Source of the DNA: Kingdonia uniflora
Lineage: Eukaryota; Streptophyta; Magnoliopsida; Ranunculales; Circaeasteraceae
Length of the DNA: 64,000 nt
Assembly: GCA_014058105.1 (NCBI GenBank)
Contig: JACGCM010002776.1
Coordinates: forward strand, 744,001-808,000
Reading direction: 5' to 3'
The translations under genes and the position numbers were made by a program. The notes under the pieces are model-generated. The model made no database searches, was not told the origin of the DNA, and saw only the letters and a program-made list of their open reading frames with translations. Of the stretch, positions 13,333 through 24,061 are shown one piece after another (position 1 is the stretch's first letter; the number at the start of each line of letters is the position of its first letter).

Positions 13333-13654
13333 TCAAATATCTATCTCCAATAGCTACAATTAAATAAACGCGCATAAGTACCCAAAATTAAATATAATGG
13401 ACGACTAAAATACATGTTTGGATATATTAGAAATTTCATAATTACGCGTTCATCAAGAACCAGTCTCGGAACCCCAAACATCTATTACATCAATACTTTC
13501 CATCGTCATTCAATGCAGATACATCCCTCCATAAAAAAAACCCATTTCCATACCAGTGTAGTCAACATTAAATATATCATTTCTTTTCAAATTCTAAATT
13601 CACAGGATCTTTAGTAACCAAAGCCACTCGTACCTTCAGTTGTGAGGGGGCGAT

Positions 13655-14220
13655 TGTAGGGACCTATCCCTTGAGCTAGCCTAATTCGAGCTGCCACCAT
13701 GTCAGGCCCACATATTTTATACGTGATATAAACAGTCAATATTGACTTCTATCCCACTAACTTATGAAGAATGTGGATCGAACACAACCAAAGAACATGA
13801 ACAAGTCAAAGATACTTATCTCCCATGAACTCAATAGTTATTCAGTTAACCACCACTTACCTTATTATTCGGAGAATGTGCTTCAGCACGATAACGAGTT
13901 ACGGGTAAGGCCTATATAAATAAAAAGTTCCAGAAGAGACAGGGGCCAAAAAAAAAAGATCACAAAGAAAAACTTATTATTTACAAGATCAAGTATTTAT
14001 AGTTTGAAAGATCACTTCTAATAAGATATCAGCCTCATGCAATAAAAGTTACTGTTACTAAAACCCTCAACTCGAGGTCATAGTTTTTTTTACCTATTCA
14101 AAGGTTTTCTACGCTAAATTACCTGTGTCATTTCTTGCTTTACATTAGTTTTTGTCATAGGTACATTGGCGTAAGAGCTAATTCCGAGCCATTTAAAGCT
14201 AACAAAATTAGGCCATTACA
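13655..14220 (+). repeat. Probable 3' LTR of an otherwise unassigned retroelement
   Basis: A purine tract, tgtgagggggcgat (13641-13654), is directly followed by TGTAGGGACC, and a segment of 566 bp ends at GGCCATTACA. A TATA box, cctatataaataaaa, lies near 13910, and A-rich AATAAA-like signals follow. The combination of polypurine tract, TG start, internal promoter and CA end is what a plus-strand 3' LTR shows. I found no second copy in the window, so the boundary at 14220 is provisional. Confidence 0.5.
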
Positions 14221-14505
14221 GTCCACCACCACACCACCGCACATCTCTGCCAGAACAATCATTCATTTTGAGTTTCACGGAGAGACAACATACGCTAAGA
14301 TATGTCCAACCGTACTATTGGCTCTGATACCATTTATTGGGGCCCGAGCCCCCATTGCACCGATATTGTCCCCACCTTTACCACCTAGTTGGGTCAGGCT
14401 AGGTGTGGGTTTCATTCTTAAAAGCCTCCAGTACAATTTAATAGTTCGTATATCCTTATATCCTACTATAAACTACATTTTCTACCCGATGTGGGACTAA
14501 CTTTG
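14221..14505 (-). mobile_element. TRIM-like retroelement fragment with primer-binding site
   Basis: Read on minus, TGGTATCAGAGCC (14320-14332) is an exact initiator-Met type primer-binding site. To its right lies an LTR-like stretch holding cccgatgtgggac, a block I associate with small TRIM-type LTRs. The LTR is interrupted at 14505 by the 2.9-kb solo LTR and appears to resume at 17428. No coding sequence is present. The other LTR is not visible, so the class is tentative. Confidence 0.4.
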
Positions 14506-17422
14506 TCTCACGCCCCAAAATCCAGTAATTGGTAGCTAGACCAATTACTAGACTCTAAGTAGTGCAGGTCGGGGAATCCAAAAATTCTACCCCACAAATA
14601 GCCAAGCCGAAGACAAATTCTAGCTCGGCTATTCACATATAGCAATAATCATCAGAGTAAAGAAATAGAGATACAACAATATAACGCGGAAGCAAAATGC
14701 ATATATATGCACATATCATGTCAAAACGTAATATAATATCTCGCATACAAGCTCAGCTACCTAATGCTGAGAACACCTACAGAATCTAGAATTTAAAGAA
14801 TCTGCAGCGGTAAAATCAGTCTCTGGGCCGGCTAACCACGCGGCAGTCCAAGCTACTCAACCTCTGGAAAAGTTAAATGTGAGAGTGAGCAAACAACGAG
14901 CTCACTAATCCAACAGAACTAAATAACTTACTAATAACAGGTACTGGAAATAGAGTAGAGACGAGTGCGATAAGGAAATAAGTAACTAAACGGTTCTAAC
15001 AATATAATTAGTAACCATTAATGAACTAAGAAATCAATAAGGAAAGAAGGATTGAGTTGATAAGAGAATGGAGAATAAAGTTAATGCGGAGAGAGAATAG
15101 AGTGGATTAGAAAGGGAATAGAGTTAAGAATGTGAGAGGAGGGAATGATGATGATGATGCAATGCTATGCAGTGAAGTGATGACTAGGATAATCCCATAC
15201 TTATCCTAGATGTAATGCTATGATATGATGAGCGGCGATATTCCCATAAATATCCTCTAATGCAATATGATAAAATGCTAACGTCTAATACTATCTTAAA
15301 AAGATTCGGTAAAGGGGATACACTGGTACGATTTGTTTAAGCTCGACCAAGCTAGGATGGTCACACTCGATCAAAGTGGAAAGGTGGATCAAACCCCGGA
15401 ACAATAGTCCTGCACATTTCAAGGAATTTCAACCTCACCGAGGAATAAGTTGGGATCTCCATGACTCTGCCTCATACCAATCCACACTCCGCGGTGGTTT
15501 TGCTAGGTATGATAGTGCCATTCCCAATCTCACCTGTGCATTTTAACCCGATCTCGTGGACTCCATGGATCCCGTCAGAGGTCAACCGAAGCAGAGTGTT
15601 TGTGTATCCCATCTCAATAAGTATGAAAATACAAAAGGTTATAATGTGTAACTAGTGCCCAAGCACAACACAGTTGCCGCTAACCTGGCAGCCCAAATAA
15701 GATCGATAGGGACTCTATTGCACCGACTCTGCATAGCCGAAACAACAACCTAACCATCGCCTACGTCCAAACCAACAATCTCATAAGGCTGAAAGGGGCA
15801 TTCCTGGGAAACCCACGGGAACGCTAACCCAACCACCACTAACTACTCTTCGGTCTCATACGAACCAAAACCAACTCCATAATCATTACCATCCAACCAC
15901 CACTAACTAAACTCAGGTTCCATACAAACCAAAACCAACTCCAGAATCAATATACAACCCAACCATAGGTTAACAACTACAACCTAACCACAGGTTAACA
16001 ACTACAACCCAACCACAGGTTAACAACTACAACCTAACCACAGGTTAACAACTCTAACAAAATAATCTTTAAGTTAAACTATAGTTAATCATGAAACGTC
16101 TCTAATTTCAATACTACACTCTAATACAATATATTGGAACTAGTAAAGAAAGTTAGTAAAGTTGGGATATGAACTCGCCTGATAACAAACCCGAGCCCTA
16201 TTGAAATCAACCTGGAAACTCAACTAAAGTCTGTGGAACGACAAGCGAAACACCTGACAAGCAATACAAAATCACTGAGAACAACAAACCCTCAATCAAT
16301 TAAAAGAAACGATAATAAAACCTAAACCCTAGAAATCAACCTACGCCAAATCAAGCGAAATTGATGGAAGGTAAACAAGAATCACTTACCGAGGATAGGA
16401 GAGATGATCGCGGCGAAGCTCGGCAAGGATCTGCGAGCGAGGGAAAGGATTGGGTGAAGAGTATTGAGGTGAGGGGATTAGGTTAGGGAGAGGAGAGGAT
16501 GACGAGGAAGATAAGGAGGTGATGAATGGAGGAGAGGGAATGATTGGGGTGAAGAATCCTCTCTCTAGAACTCTATCTCTCTCTCTCTCTAAAATCGTCT
16601 CAAGCAGCGCCTCACTGAGCACCAACAAAAGGAAATGAGGAAGGAAGACTTAAGTAGTCAAAACATAACGACTAAAAGGTAATGGGCCAAATTCCAGGAG
16701 GTTAGTCAACTCCTTCGAACGACAATAAATCTCGTTCGAACGACAATGTTGTCCAATGGCCAAAACGTCCAGAAGACACAGAAAAAGATCAGAAAATACA
16801 AAGATTCGTTCGAACGACAATTCTGGGAAAGTCTACTCTGAGGTCCTTCTGAACCACACACACCCAACTCCAAGACCCTCAGAAGACTGAAATAACTCGA
16901 GCAACCGCCACAAAGGGTTCCCAAGGTCTAACACCACCTTTATCGCTGAACGGCCACCAGAACTCCTAAAACCCAGAAAAAGAAACTTAACCAGATGGAA
17001 TGAAATGGACAGAAAGAGTCCGACGACGGTTTGATAGGCGTTGAGAAACCAGGGGTAGCTAATCCCTATTTCTCCACCCCAGAATGAAAATCGGAAATGC
17101 CAGAAACTTCCGGAATCGAAATCACTATAACCCACGCGGAGGAGAGAAGCGAAAAACCCCTTAAGGATACAGAAACCGCCCTCTGAACACACACTACACA
17201 ATCAAGCTAAAACGCCAAACTACCAAAACTATGAAACCACCAAAACTCTACCAAGAAGGAATCCATACCAAACCTGGCACTAAGAACAGTTATAGTTGCA
17301 TTAAGGATAGGAGAATATGCAGAAGTATGATGCAGAGGAATATGCGGAAGTTAAAGAATAGGAATATGCAGATTTGGAATATAAAGAGTAATAATTAGAA
17401 ATAAAAAATATGGGTCATTACA
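14506..17422 (-). mobile_element. Solo LTR, 2.9 kb, of a probable gypsy element
   Basis: A perfect 5-bp duplication ctttg flanks it (14501-14505 and 17423-17427). On the minus strand it begins TGTAATGACCC and ends GGGGCGTGAGA. There is no primer site or coding domain inside. Short minus-strand frames (16386-16628, 16706-17201) have no recognised family. It contains ttcgaacgac palindrome variants at 16711-16830, a 25-bp tandem repeat at 15952-16055 and a CT-rich run near 16560-16600. The most economical reading is an LTR left by recombination between the two LTRs of a larger element. Confidence 0.75.
15952..16055. repeat. 25-bp tandem repeat, about four copies
   Basis: The unit acaactacaacctaaccac followed by aggtta is repeated head to tail, with alternating c/t at one position. 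A looser repeat of cgaaccaaaaccaactcca about 60 bp apart lies just upstream (15860-15945). Both are inside the 2.9-kb solo LTR. Confidence 0.85.
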
Positions 17423-17427
17423 CTTTG

Positions 17428-18142
17428 ATCCACCGATCTTAATAATTTTTTTCCTTTCTCGTTCAGGTTTTTTTTCTTTCAAGGCTTGTGATTAATTTGT
17501 AATCATGTGTAATATTCTTCTTGTAAGTGCTCGTTTTAGTTAGGTATATAAACCTACAACCTCAAAATATATGATCTGTACAAGTTCTAAGAACATATTT
17601 GGTTATTATGATTGATGTGAGAAGAACTCAAGCTTATTTGCAGTTTTATACTAAATGTTAATTAGAATTATCGTTGAAAATCATACTAGTATGCAAAAAG
17701 AAATTTTCATGTTTATCACAAGATTATTAAATAGTAAATTGCTTACCAATCTTTAATCGCGATACAAAATATCTCTTCATCAAGTTTGCTAAATAGTCGT
17801 GTTAACAATTCATGTGCTTATTTGCTTGCATTTCATGGTGTTGAACTGAGTTTGCTTCAATGCAATCATAGTAGGCAAACCCCATAGGAGTCCTGAATAG
17901 ACCATCATTGCCATAGTAGGCAAACCCCTTAGGGCTCCAGACTGGCATAGAGCAGTCAGAAGGGGGAGGTTCCAAGATCATTAATTTTGTTAAAAGGTTG
18001 CTCATCTTCGTTTTGCATACCATTATAACTTTATAAAGGTTGAGGCTTGATACGATGAGACTTTATCAAGTTCTCCTAGCCTAAGTCTAGTTAGTTATAT
18101 TTAGTAAACCTTACAGTAATAGCTACGCTCATGGAAACAGTA
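17428..18142. other. Non-coding stretch between two solo LTRs
   Basis: The first part is probably the continuation of the TRIM-like LTR interrupted at 14505. A minus-strand frame at 17802-18023 contains an internal duplication (catagtaggcaaaccccttag and a second copy about 60 bp away) and has no recognised domain. Nothing else is supported. Confidence 0.3.
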
Positions 18143-18147
18143 CTACG

Positions 18148-18813
18148 TGTTAGGAATACGGCTCAAAAACTGGGAAAGTCGTTCGAACGAGTGGGTTAGT
18201 CGTTCGAACGACAGAGTTTTCGTTGAAGTAGTTCGAACGACTTCTGAGGTCGTTCGAACGAAAATAGCTCTTGGGCCAAAATTCCAGAGGATTGTTAAAT
18301 GGTCGTTCGAACGACCTTATGACTCGTTCGAACTACTTTGGCTCTGTTTGGTTGTTTTTAAGTTCGTTTTAAAGGGAATTTGATCCAGAGCGATGGATTA
18401 TCTCGTGATGCATATTTCGGAGATGACCTAAGGGAAAGTCTATAAATAGAGTATATGTTAAAAGGCCTATGTACTGTGAGAAAGAGTTAGAGAGAGAAAA
18501 TGGAGAAATCTAGGGTTTAGCTCTGGAGAGGTTTCTCGGGTTTTCTTTCTAGGGTTTTTGCTAGGATTATCTGTAAGGGTAGAAGTAAGGTTTGAGTGAT
18601 CTCTGTAACTTCTTGTAACCCTTAGTGTGATAATATATTCGTCGTGCTTGTCGAGGGTGGTTTTGATCCTTTGGGGTTTCCACCTAATTTAAACCTTGTG
18701 TATGTGTTTTATTGCCTTTGTTTGAATTCTCCGTGGTTAGTTTATATATCTTTGGTTCTTGCTGAATCGTATTGTGCTTCCGCGTTGCGATTTGCCCCCT
18801 CGGTTTCCCAACA
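18148..18813 (+). mobile_element. Solo LTR, family A (plus-strand copy)
   Basis: TGTTAGGAATACGG to TTTCCCAACA, 666 bp, flanked by a perfect 5-bp duplication ctacg at 18143-18147 and 18814-18818. A TATA box, tctataaatagag, lies near 18439. The 5' part carries six palindrome units of the TCGTTCGAACGA type. A second, diverged copy lies on the minus strand at 25405-26019. There is no internal retroelement sequence, so this is a solo LTR. Confidence 0.9.
18177..18336. repeat. Densest cluster of TTCGAA palindromes
   Basis: Within 160 bp the solo LTR holds gtcgttcgaacga or close variants six times (about 18178, 18204, 18229, 18249, 18301, 18324). Full units are perfect 14-bp palindromes (gtcgttcgaacgac), each with three CpG. 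Between the fourth and fifth lies ttgggccaaaattccagagg. Variants of the same palindrome appear in other LTRs at 10270, 13034, 16711, 25868, 26611, 29548, 44911, 48902 and 59361. Confidence 0.9.
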
Positions 18814-18818
18814 CTACG

Positions 18819-19429
18819 ATCATTTAAGACAACTCATGGAAATAGTAATATAATTAAGCGTTCTGTTATTACATTGCCTCTAGATTAGGTAATCTGCAAA
18901 CAGTTGGAGGATTAAAATGACTAGCTTCAAAGTGAATTAAACTGAGCATTTGATTTGCCTAGCCGTAATTTTAGAGTTCATGCCAACCCAAGACAAAGTA
19001 CATGGACATATGCGACTGGACTATGAGAAGAATAGAATTTCAGCAAAAGAGTACTGTAAAGAAGGGATCCACTTCCGGGCAGAAGAGTCGCCTATCTAAT
19101 GATTTATTTGGCATAATATATACCTGCACGTATATAATGAATCGTGTCTGGTATCGCTATATATATATTAGTCACACCCAAAACATGCTGGAACTCCACA
19201 AAAACAATAGAAAATACAGAGAAAAGAGATTAAATTTCAATAAATCGTATTACAAATAAGATGTTTCTGCATGACCTGCTCGAAGCTATAATTGCAATGA
19301 ACAAATTACTCATTTACTGTCTACAAGTCCCGTGAAGTACTTTCTAGTTCTATTGTTACATCGTAATTGCTAATTATTATATAGAACGATTGATTTATGC
19401 TTCCGCTTGATTGATCACAATCTTGTTTT
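18819..19429. other. Intergenic, 3' flank of the RING-H2 gene
   Basis: AT-rich and without a recognised gene. The right part (up to 19429) is downstream of the RING-H2 stop codon and should include its 3' untranslated region. Frames at 19002-19259 look like chance. Confidence 0.4.
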
Positions 19430-20154
19430 CTAGATCTCAGTAGTATCCAACGGCATTTGGAAGCGGCAAAGAGGGCACTCGTTCTTTAGATGGAGCCAGC
19501 TGACTATGCACTCACCATGAAAAATATGGTGGCATGGCATCCTTGTAATTTCCATACCATGCAAGAACTCGTCCAAACAAACTACACATCCAGTTGTGGA
19601 GTTTCCTTCATGATACTTCCTTTTCTTCAGCGCTTCAATCGCAGACTGTGATGCAGGAATGACATGAACTTGGTTTGCTTCTGTTGATTCTCTAATAGCT
19701 CTTTCTACTTCACTGGATTCAATCCTCTCCATAATGATATGTCGAATTTGTTCTGCTTCATGGGCGGCTGTCTTTACGGTCTTGATATCTATGTTTATGA
19801 CAATCTCTTTTGGGTCTCTTCAAACGCAAAATCCACAACTCGTCTACTATAATCTGAGAATTCTTGTTTAAAACGATCATAACTGTCATCAGGAATTGCG
19901 TCGGGTACAAGCCCACGAAGATTATCGTCGTAATGTCCAAGGTATAGTGCCAATAAAGACGGAATAGGTAACTCTTGAGTCCCTGGATCACCAGGAACCT
20001 GTTGCAAACCATATTCTTGCCTCCTGATACGCACAAGCGAACAATGTAAATATTGAACAGTAATCTTGATAGAAACTTTGGATTCCTTGAAACAACTCTC
20101 AACGCCATCCTCACCCCATGTGGAAAACAAATTCCAATTAACGTTGGGATCCAT
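19430..20154 (-). pseudogene. RING-H2 zinc finger protein (E3 ubiquitin ligase type) with one frameshift
   Basis: A C-terminal RING-H2 domain is complete: CVVC, then CHHIFHGEC and CPLC give C-x2-C-x14-C-x-H-x2-H-x2-C-x10-C-x2-C, the zinc-binding set of plant E3 ligases that pass ubiquitin from an E2 to a substrate. About 115 unrecognised residues precede a Glu/Lys-rich linker. The start at 20154 (MDPNVNW) is preferred because the upstream in-frame codons come from a purine-rich leader. The upstream frame runs into a stop at 19795, while the downstream frame is open back past that point. One extra A in the run near 19807-19810 reconciles the two. This could be a recent pseudogene, an assembly error at a homopolymer, or a short unusual intron. 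No intron is otherwise needed, in keeping with many intronless family members. It is the only gene here outside obvious transposons besides GSTU. Confidence 0.8.
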
Positions 20155-20242
20155 AATAACTTTTCTTCTCTTTACTCTTTTCCTTTCTCTCTTTCTCAAT
20201 TAAACAGTATGAACTGCATGTTTCTTTCACACATTATGTATC

Positions 20243-20255
20243 CATATATATACTA
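20243..20255 (-). promoter_or_regulatory. TATA box of the RING-H2 gene
   Basis: Minus-strand AGTATATATATGG lies about 90 bp upstream of the chosen ATG at 20154, with a pyrimidine/purine-rich leader between. Position and sequence fit a plant core promoter. No other element is claimed. Confidence 0.45.
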
Positions 20256-20711
20256 GTCTCTTGACTTGAAAGAGAAGTTGCAAAGTAATCCTACTTAGGC
20301 TGGTATTCTAGTTTCTATTTTCATGCAACAAAATGCTAGGGCTGTGACTTTCCTTAACCTCAGGGTTTGTAAATCCATTCTCACCTATTTTTATGGAACA
20401 AAACACTACGAAACTAATCTTTATTTATGGGATTTTAGAAAGTTTTTATATGAATACAGTTCTTACTAAGAAGGAAGCTTACCAATATTTCCGATAGATT
20501 AATGACCTTAGTCCTAGACGCACTAGGAAAAATATAACATAACGATATTGGTAGCTTCGAGGCGAAATTAATGGTTATCAGAAAATATTCATACATAATA
20601 TGAGAAGTAAATGTCCAATACTATACATGACTGAGCGCGCTTGTTGTTTAAATGTACAAAAATATTGGTAGTTAAATTGCCCAACAATCTTTAAAAATGC
20701 ACGATCAATCT

Positions 20712-21734
20712 TAGGGCTACAACTTTTTCCGAACTTCTATTTTTTTCCGAAATCCGATTCGATTTTTCCGATTTTTAACCCTATTTTACTTTTTTGAATT
20801 TCGATTTTTTCCGAAAAATATCAGATCAGAATTGGAAAGCATTTTGCCATTCCGATTTTCCAGAATTTTCGATCCAATTTTTCCAAAATTTCAGATCCGA
20901 TTTTTCCGAATAACATCTGATCTGATTATTTCGAATAACATCCGACCCGATTTAATGCGAACTTCTTTACTTTCAACTTGAGGGAGTTGAGACTAAAACC
21001 TCAAACAAAACATACTTCATTTAGGTCTGCCTCCATATATCTAGGTCTGACTCTATTTTTTCTCCCTCTCTACAAGGGCTCTCTCTTCTTCACCAGTGAA
21101 ACTTCGCTCCCATTTTCCCTTTAAGGTAAAAATCTCTCTCTCTCTCTCTCTCTCTCAGCCATGGTGGGGGGTGAGACATGGTCAGGTGGTGTTTAGTTGG
21201 TTCCATGGGGTTAGTCTTTAGTGTTTAAGTAATAGTGGGTGGTTATTTTTATCTCTCTTCACCTATCTCTAAAGAGGTCGTCATATATATTTTGTGATAT
21301 TTTCGTCTTAAAGTAGATTACTTAAGCTTTTGAAATGATGTTTTATTTTGTAAACTTTAAAATTTGGACAATATTTATTTTCAAGTTGTTATCATTTGAC
21401 TCGTGTACCAAAGTTTCTATGATTGTATCATTTATTATTACTTGTTTAATAATATATAGTGGCAATTTCCTGCCAAACACAAAATTTCCAATTTTATCAA
21501 GATATCCAAATTTTCAAAATTTTGAAATTTTGAAATGTTTTTCAATTTTTTTTCGAAATTCTAAATTTTTTGAAATTCTAAATTTCCGATAGATCCAATT
21601 TTTTTGGATTTGGATCCATTTTCGTTTTTCTTAAGAAAAAAATCAGATCGGATCGAAATGGATTTTACGTTTCTGAAAAAATTGAATTTTTTTCTAATCG
21701 GACCCATTTCCGATCCGATCCGAAAACAAGCCTA
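20712..21734. mobile_element. Non-autonomous hAT-like element
   Basis: The ends are imperfect inverted repeats (TAGGGCTACAACTTTTTCCG on the left; TAGGCTTGTTTTCGG read inward from the right). They are flanked by an 8-bp duplication matching at six of eight bases (atcaatct at 20704-20711, atcagtcc at 21735-21742). Both subterminal regions are packed with ccgatttttccga/tcggat-type words. The centre has a CT microsatellite and no transposase. An 8-bp duplication and this end type suggest hAT. Confidence 0.6.
21131..21158. repeat. CT dinucleotide microsatellite
   Basis: An uninterrupted tctctc run of about 28 bp in the centre of the hAT-like element. Confidence 0.95.
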
Positions 21735-21742
21735 ATCAGTCC

Positions 21743-22229
21743 TAATGGTGTGCATTTATAGATATTTCAATACAAATTGTACTCCACTTTATATGTATAT
21801 AATTCTTATATTTTGAGTTTTACATTTATTTGTCTTTTTTATTCAAACCTTCTCAATTTAATTTTTTAGTGTAGCAGAATGATCAAAATGAGGAAAATAT
21901 AGAAAGAATAAAAATGTTGTATATGACACTTAACGGCCGATAAATACTGGTACCCGTCCTAAGACTCCTATCAAAGCTAGGGCCTCAGTTTATTCTCCCA
22001 CCTGAAATACGCAATACTACACAAGTTGCCTAATATTTCTTGCCATCCATGTTCTATTTCAAAAATCTTAAAAAAACTTTCATTCTGCTGGAAATGCTTA
22101 CATCTGCTATTCTTAGGATATCTAATATAAATAAGATTTTACTTGTTACAGTACTGATAATATTTAAGGCTAGAAAGATTTCTGGTTATTAGATACTTTA
22201 CAGAGTTAACACTAATGCATTTACTACCA
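21743..22229. other. Intergenic; contains a segment repeated near 32690
   Basis: No gene recognised. 22115-22200 (ctattcttaggatatcta, then ttacttgttaca and ctgataatattt-aggctagaaagatttct) is clearly related to 32684-32765. The two are therefore copies of an unidentified repeat or of a duplicated locus. Confidence 0.5.
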
Positions 22230-24061
22230 CTATAGACGCTTTTTATGATTGATAGTTCGCATCATAATTTTGTGGGTATATATACTAGAAATCCTCATGA
22301 GACAAAATTCGTTCACCAGGGGCACCAAGGTTTAACAGCTTGTTGCATATGCTAAATGCAACCGCAAGTACTGCGAAAATGACTTAGTATAATTTCATTA
22401 CATTTTATTTTACTCGAGGACGAGTGATAAGTTTGGGGGTGTGATAAGTGCCAAAATCTTATATTTTAAAGCACTTAAACAAGTCATCTTGGTCGTCCTA
22501 AGTAATTAATAAGTGTGAGTAACGACTATGTTATCTATTTTTAGGATTCTAGACCCTTCTAAGAGAACTTGGTAAATAAGAGTAAAAAGATTTAAGAAGC
22601 CTTCTTTATGCATTCCTTAGTCCAGAGGCAATTTGAGTAGCCAAAACACTGCTGAAGTATAGTAGATCAAGTCTGAAGCTATACCAAGTATCAGAGACCA
22701 ATTTTAGCAATTCAGGCAGTTCCTTAGTCTCCAAAGAGTGACAACATTTTACTATGCACATTCCAAGACGAACATGGCCAGATTTGAGTAAAGTTTTACA
22801 CATAAAAGAAGCCTAAAAAAGTCCATTCATAGATCAAGACTCAGGGCCCCCACAGACCCGCAATTGTGGGTCTCTAAGCTTTAGGAGACTAGCATTCGCG
22901 GGTCCACACGGTAACTTGGTCCCCAAGTCTTGACATATTTACCAAAATATCCTTAGTACGTCAAAAATAGAAGAAAAAGAAAAAAAAACTCAGTTTTGTT
23001 TAGTCCCACATTGCTTATGTATTAGTTGGGCATTGGTTTCTTCAGCTATAAAAGAAACCTCCCATCAATTGTAATAATCATATCTCAGAGGAATAAAATT
23101 TAAGTGAAAGCTCTTTATTAAGAGTTAAGTGTTTAGTTTTAGACTTTCTTTGGCACAAACCAAGGTATGGCCGGCTGAACTTCTTGGCTATGACTAGGGA
23201 GGAAGCTAGCCTACTTGAGTAGCCATTAACTAAGTCTAGTCATTGGGTAGCCTTCGGGTCACCCTCTCAAAGGTTTGAGGGTCTAGGAGTGCTAAAGCGC
23301 TTAATTGAGTCTAGCCCCTATTCTTAGTATTCTTCCTTAAGACCCTAAAGGCCTATGCTTCTCAAAGAGGGTGCTCATGGAGATCCAGAAAGTCCTCATC
23401 CTCAGAGGCCTGAGGGAGGGACTAAAGGGATTAGTGTACTTAATTAATTGAGACTAATCCCTATTCCTAGCGACCTCTTAAGGACTAACGAGGGATATGG
23501 GCACCTCTCAAAGAGGGGGCTTCTGGAGGACCTGTCAGGCCTCAGCCAGAGGTAGAGATTAGGGAAAGTGGTGCTCATAAAGTAGACCAGCCATGCCTTA
23601 GCTCACTCAGTTGACAGGTAATGGTGTGAGTTCTTAATAGGATCATATCCCCCCTCCTAGGTAGGTTGGAAGAAAGGTTTAAAGCCTTTAAAGTGTTAGA
23701 ACTCTGACAACACCCAGAGCCGAATAAGCTTAGGACTGAGTTGTCCCTTTCTCTCTAGATCGAATACTGACGGTGAAGCCTTGTCTATAACGAAGAAGGT
23801 CTATACTTTGTCATCAACAAGGAGGGTCCCAACTCAGGATAATCACGAGTAGTAGTCCTTAAAAAGGATTCTCAAAGAGAGCTTAGGAAGGCAACTCCAC
23901 AGGTCCATATAAGAAAGGCTCAAGTAGGGGATGCAAAATCTTGATGTCATAGTTCTCCTCTAGAAGATTCCTCTCCTCTCAAAGCAATCTCCAGCCTTTC
24001 CCAGCAAATAACCAAAACCCCCCGTTCTCAAACTACAAAACTGACATCGATCCCCAGCGTG
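22230..24061 (+). mobile_element. Gypsy-type element 3' end and LTR, partial
   Basis: 22260-22440 has the form of a plant gypsy 3' untranslated end: actcgaggacgagtgataag then tttgggggtg directly before TGATAAGTGCC (LTR start 22442). The same block occurs in reverse complement at about 4190-4300. The LTR contains a TATA box (ctataaaaga, near 23047), AATAAA-like signals, and a degenerate internal repeat around tctcaaagagggtgct and tctcaaagagggggct about 150 bp apart. CACTA element 3 begins at 24062, so the LTR is either ended or interrupted there. I could not identify its right terminus. Confidence 0.6.

Larger units (their letters stand above)
2925..13455 (-). mobile_element. Large coding-poor LTR retrotransposon (LARD-like), nested host of a gypsy derivative
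   Basis: Two long terminal repeats of about 1.25 kb flank a roughly 4.8-kb internal region. The left copy is 2925-4184. The right copy is 9035-13455 once the nested element at 10232-13332 and its duplicated target are removed. The 5-bp duplication agaac is perfect at 2920-2924 and 13456-13460. A decayed primer-binding site (8995-9014) next to the right LTR sets minus-strand orientation. The sequence just right of the left LTR (about 4190-4300) matches, in reverse complement, the gypsy 3' end at 22330-22440. The internal region has no recognisable reverse transcriptase or integrase, so the element is probably non-autonomous and gypsy-derived. Confidence 0.85.
9035..13455 (-). repeat. 5' LTR of the LARD-like element, split by a nested gypsy element
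   Basis: 9035-10231 and 13338-13455 together match the left LTR at 2925-4184. The junction is clean: ...gcttggattcaga is interrupted by the nested element and resumes with tcaaatatctatctcc, whereas the intact copy reads gcttggcttcaaatatatatctcc. The LTR starts TGATAAG and ends CATCA on the plus strand, directly followed by the duplicated agaac. Confidence 0.85.

Noticed and set aside
15952..16055. CRISPR-like evenly spaced repeats
   Set aside because: The 25-bp units are directly adjacent with no spacers and lie in an LTR of a plant genome; this is a simple tandem repeat.
18178..18191. The palindrome as a Pol III B box
   Set aside because: It resembles GGTTCGAnnCC loosely, but no A box at the right distance or terminator is seen, and the LTRs carry Pol II TATA boxes instead. 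A true B box is present only in the SINE at 41979-41990.
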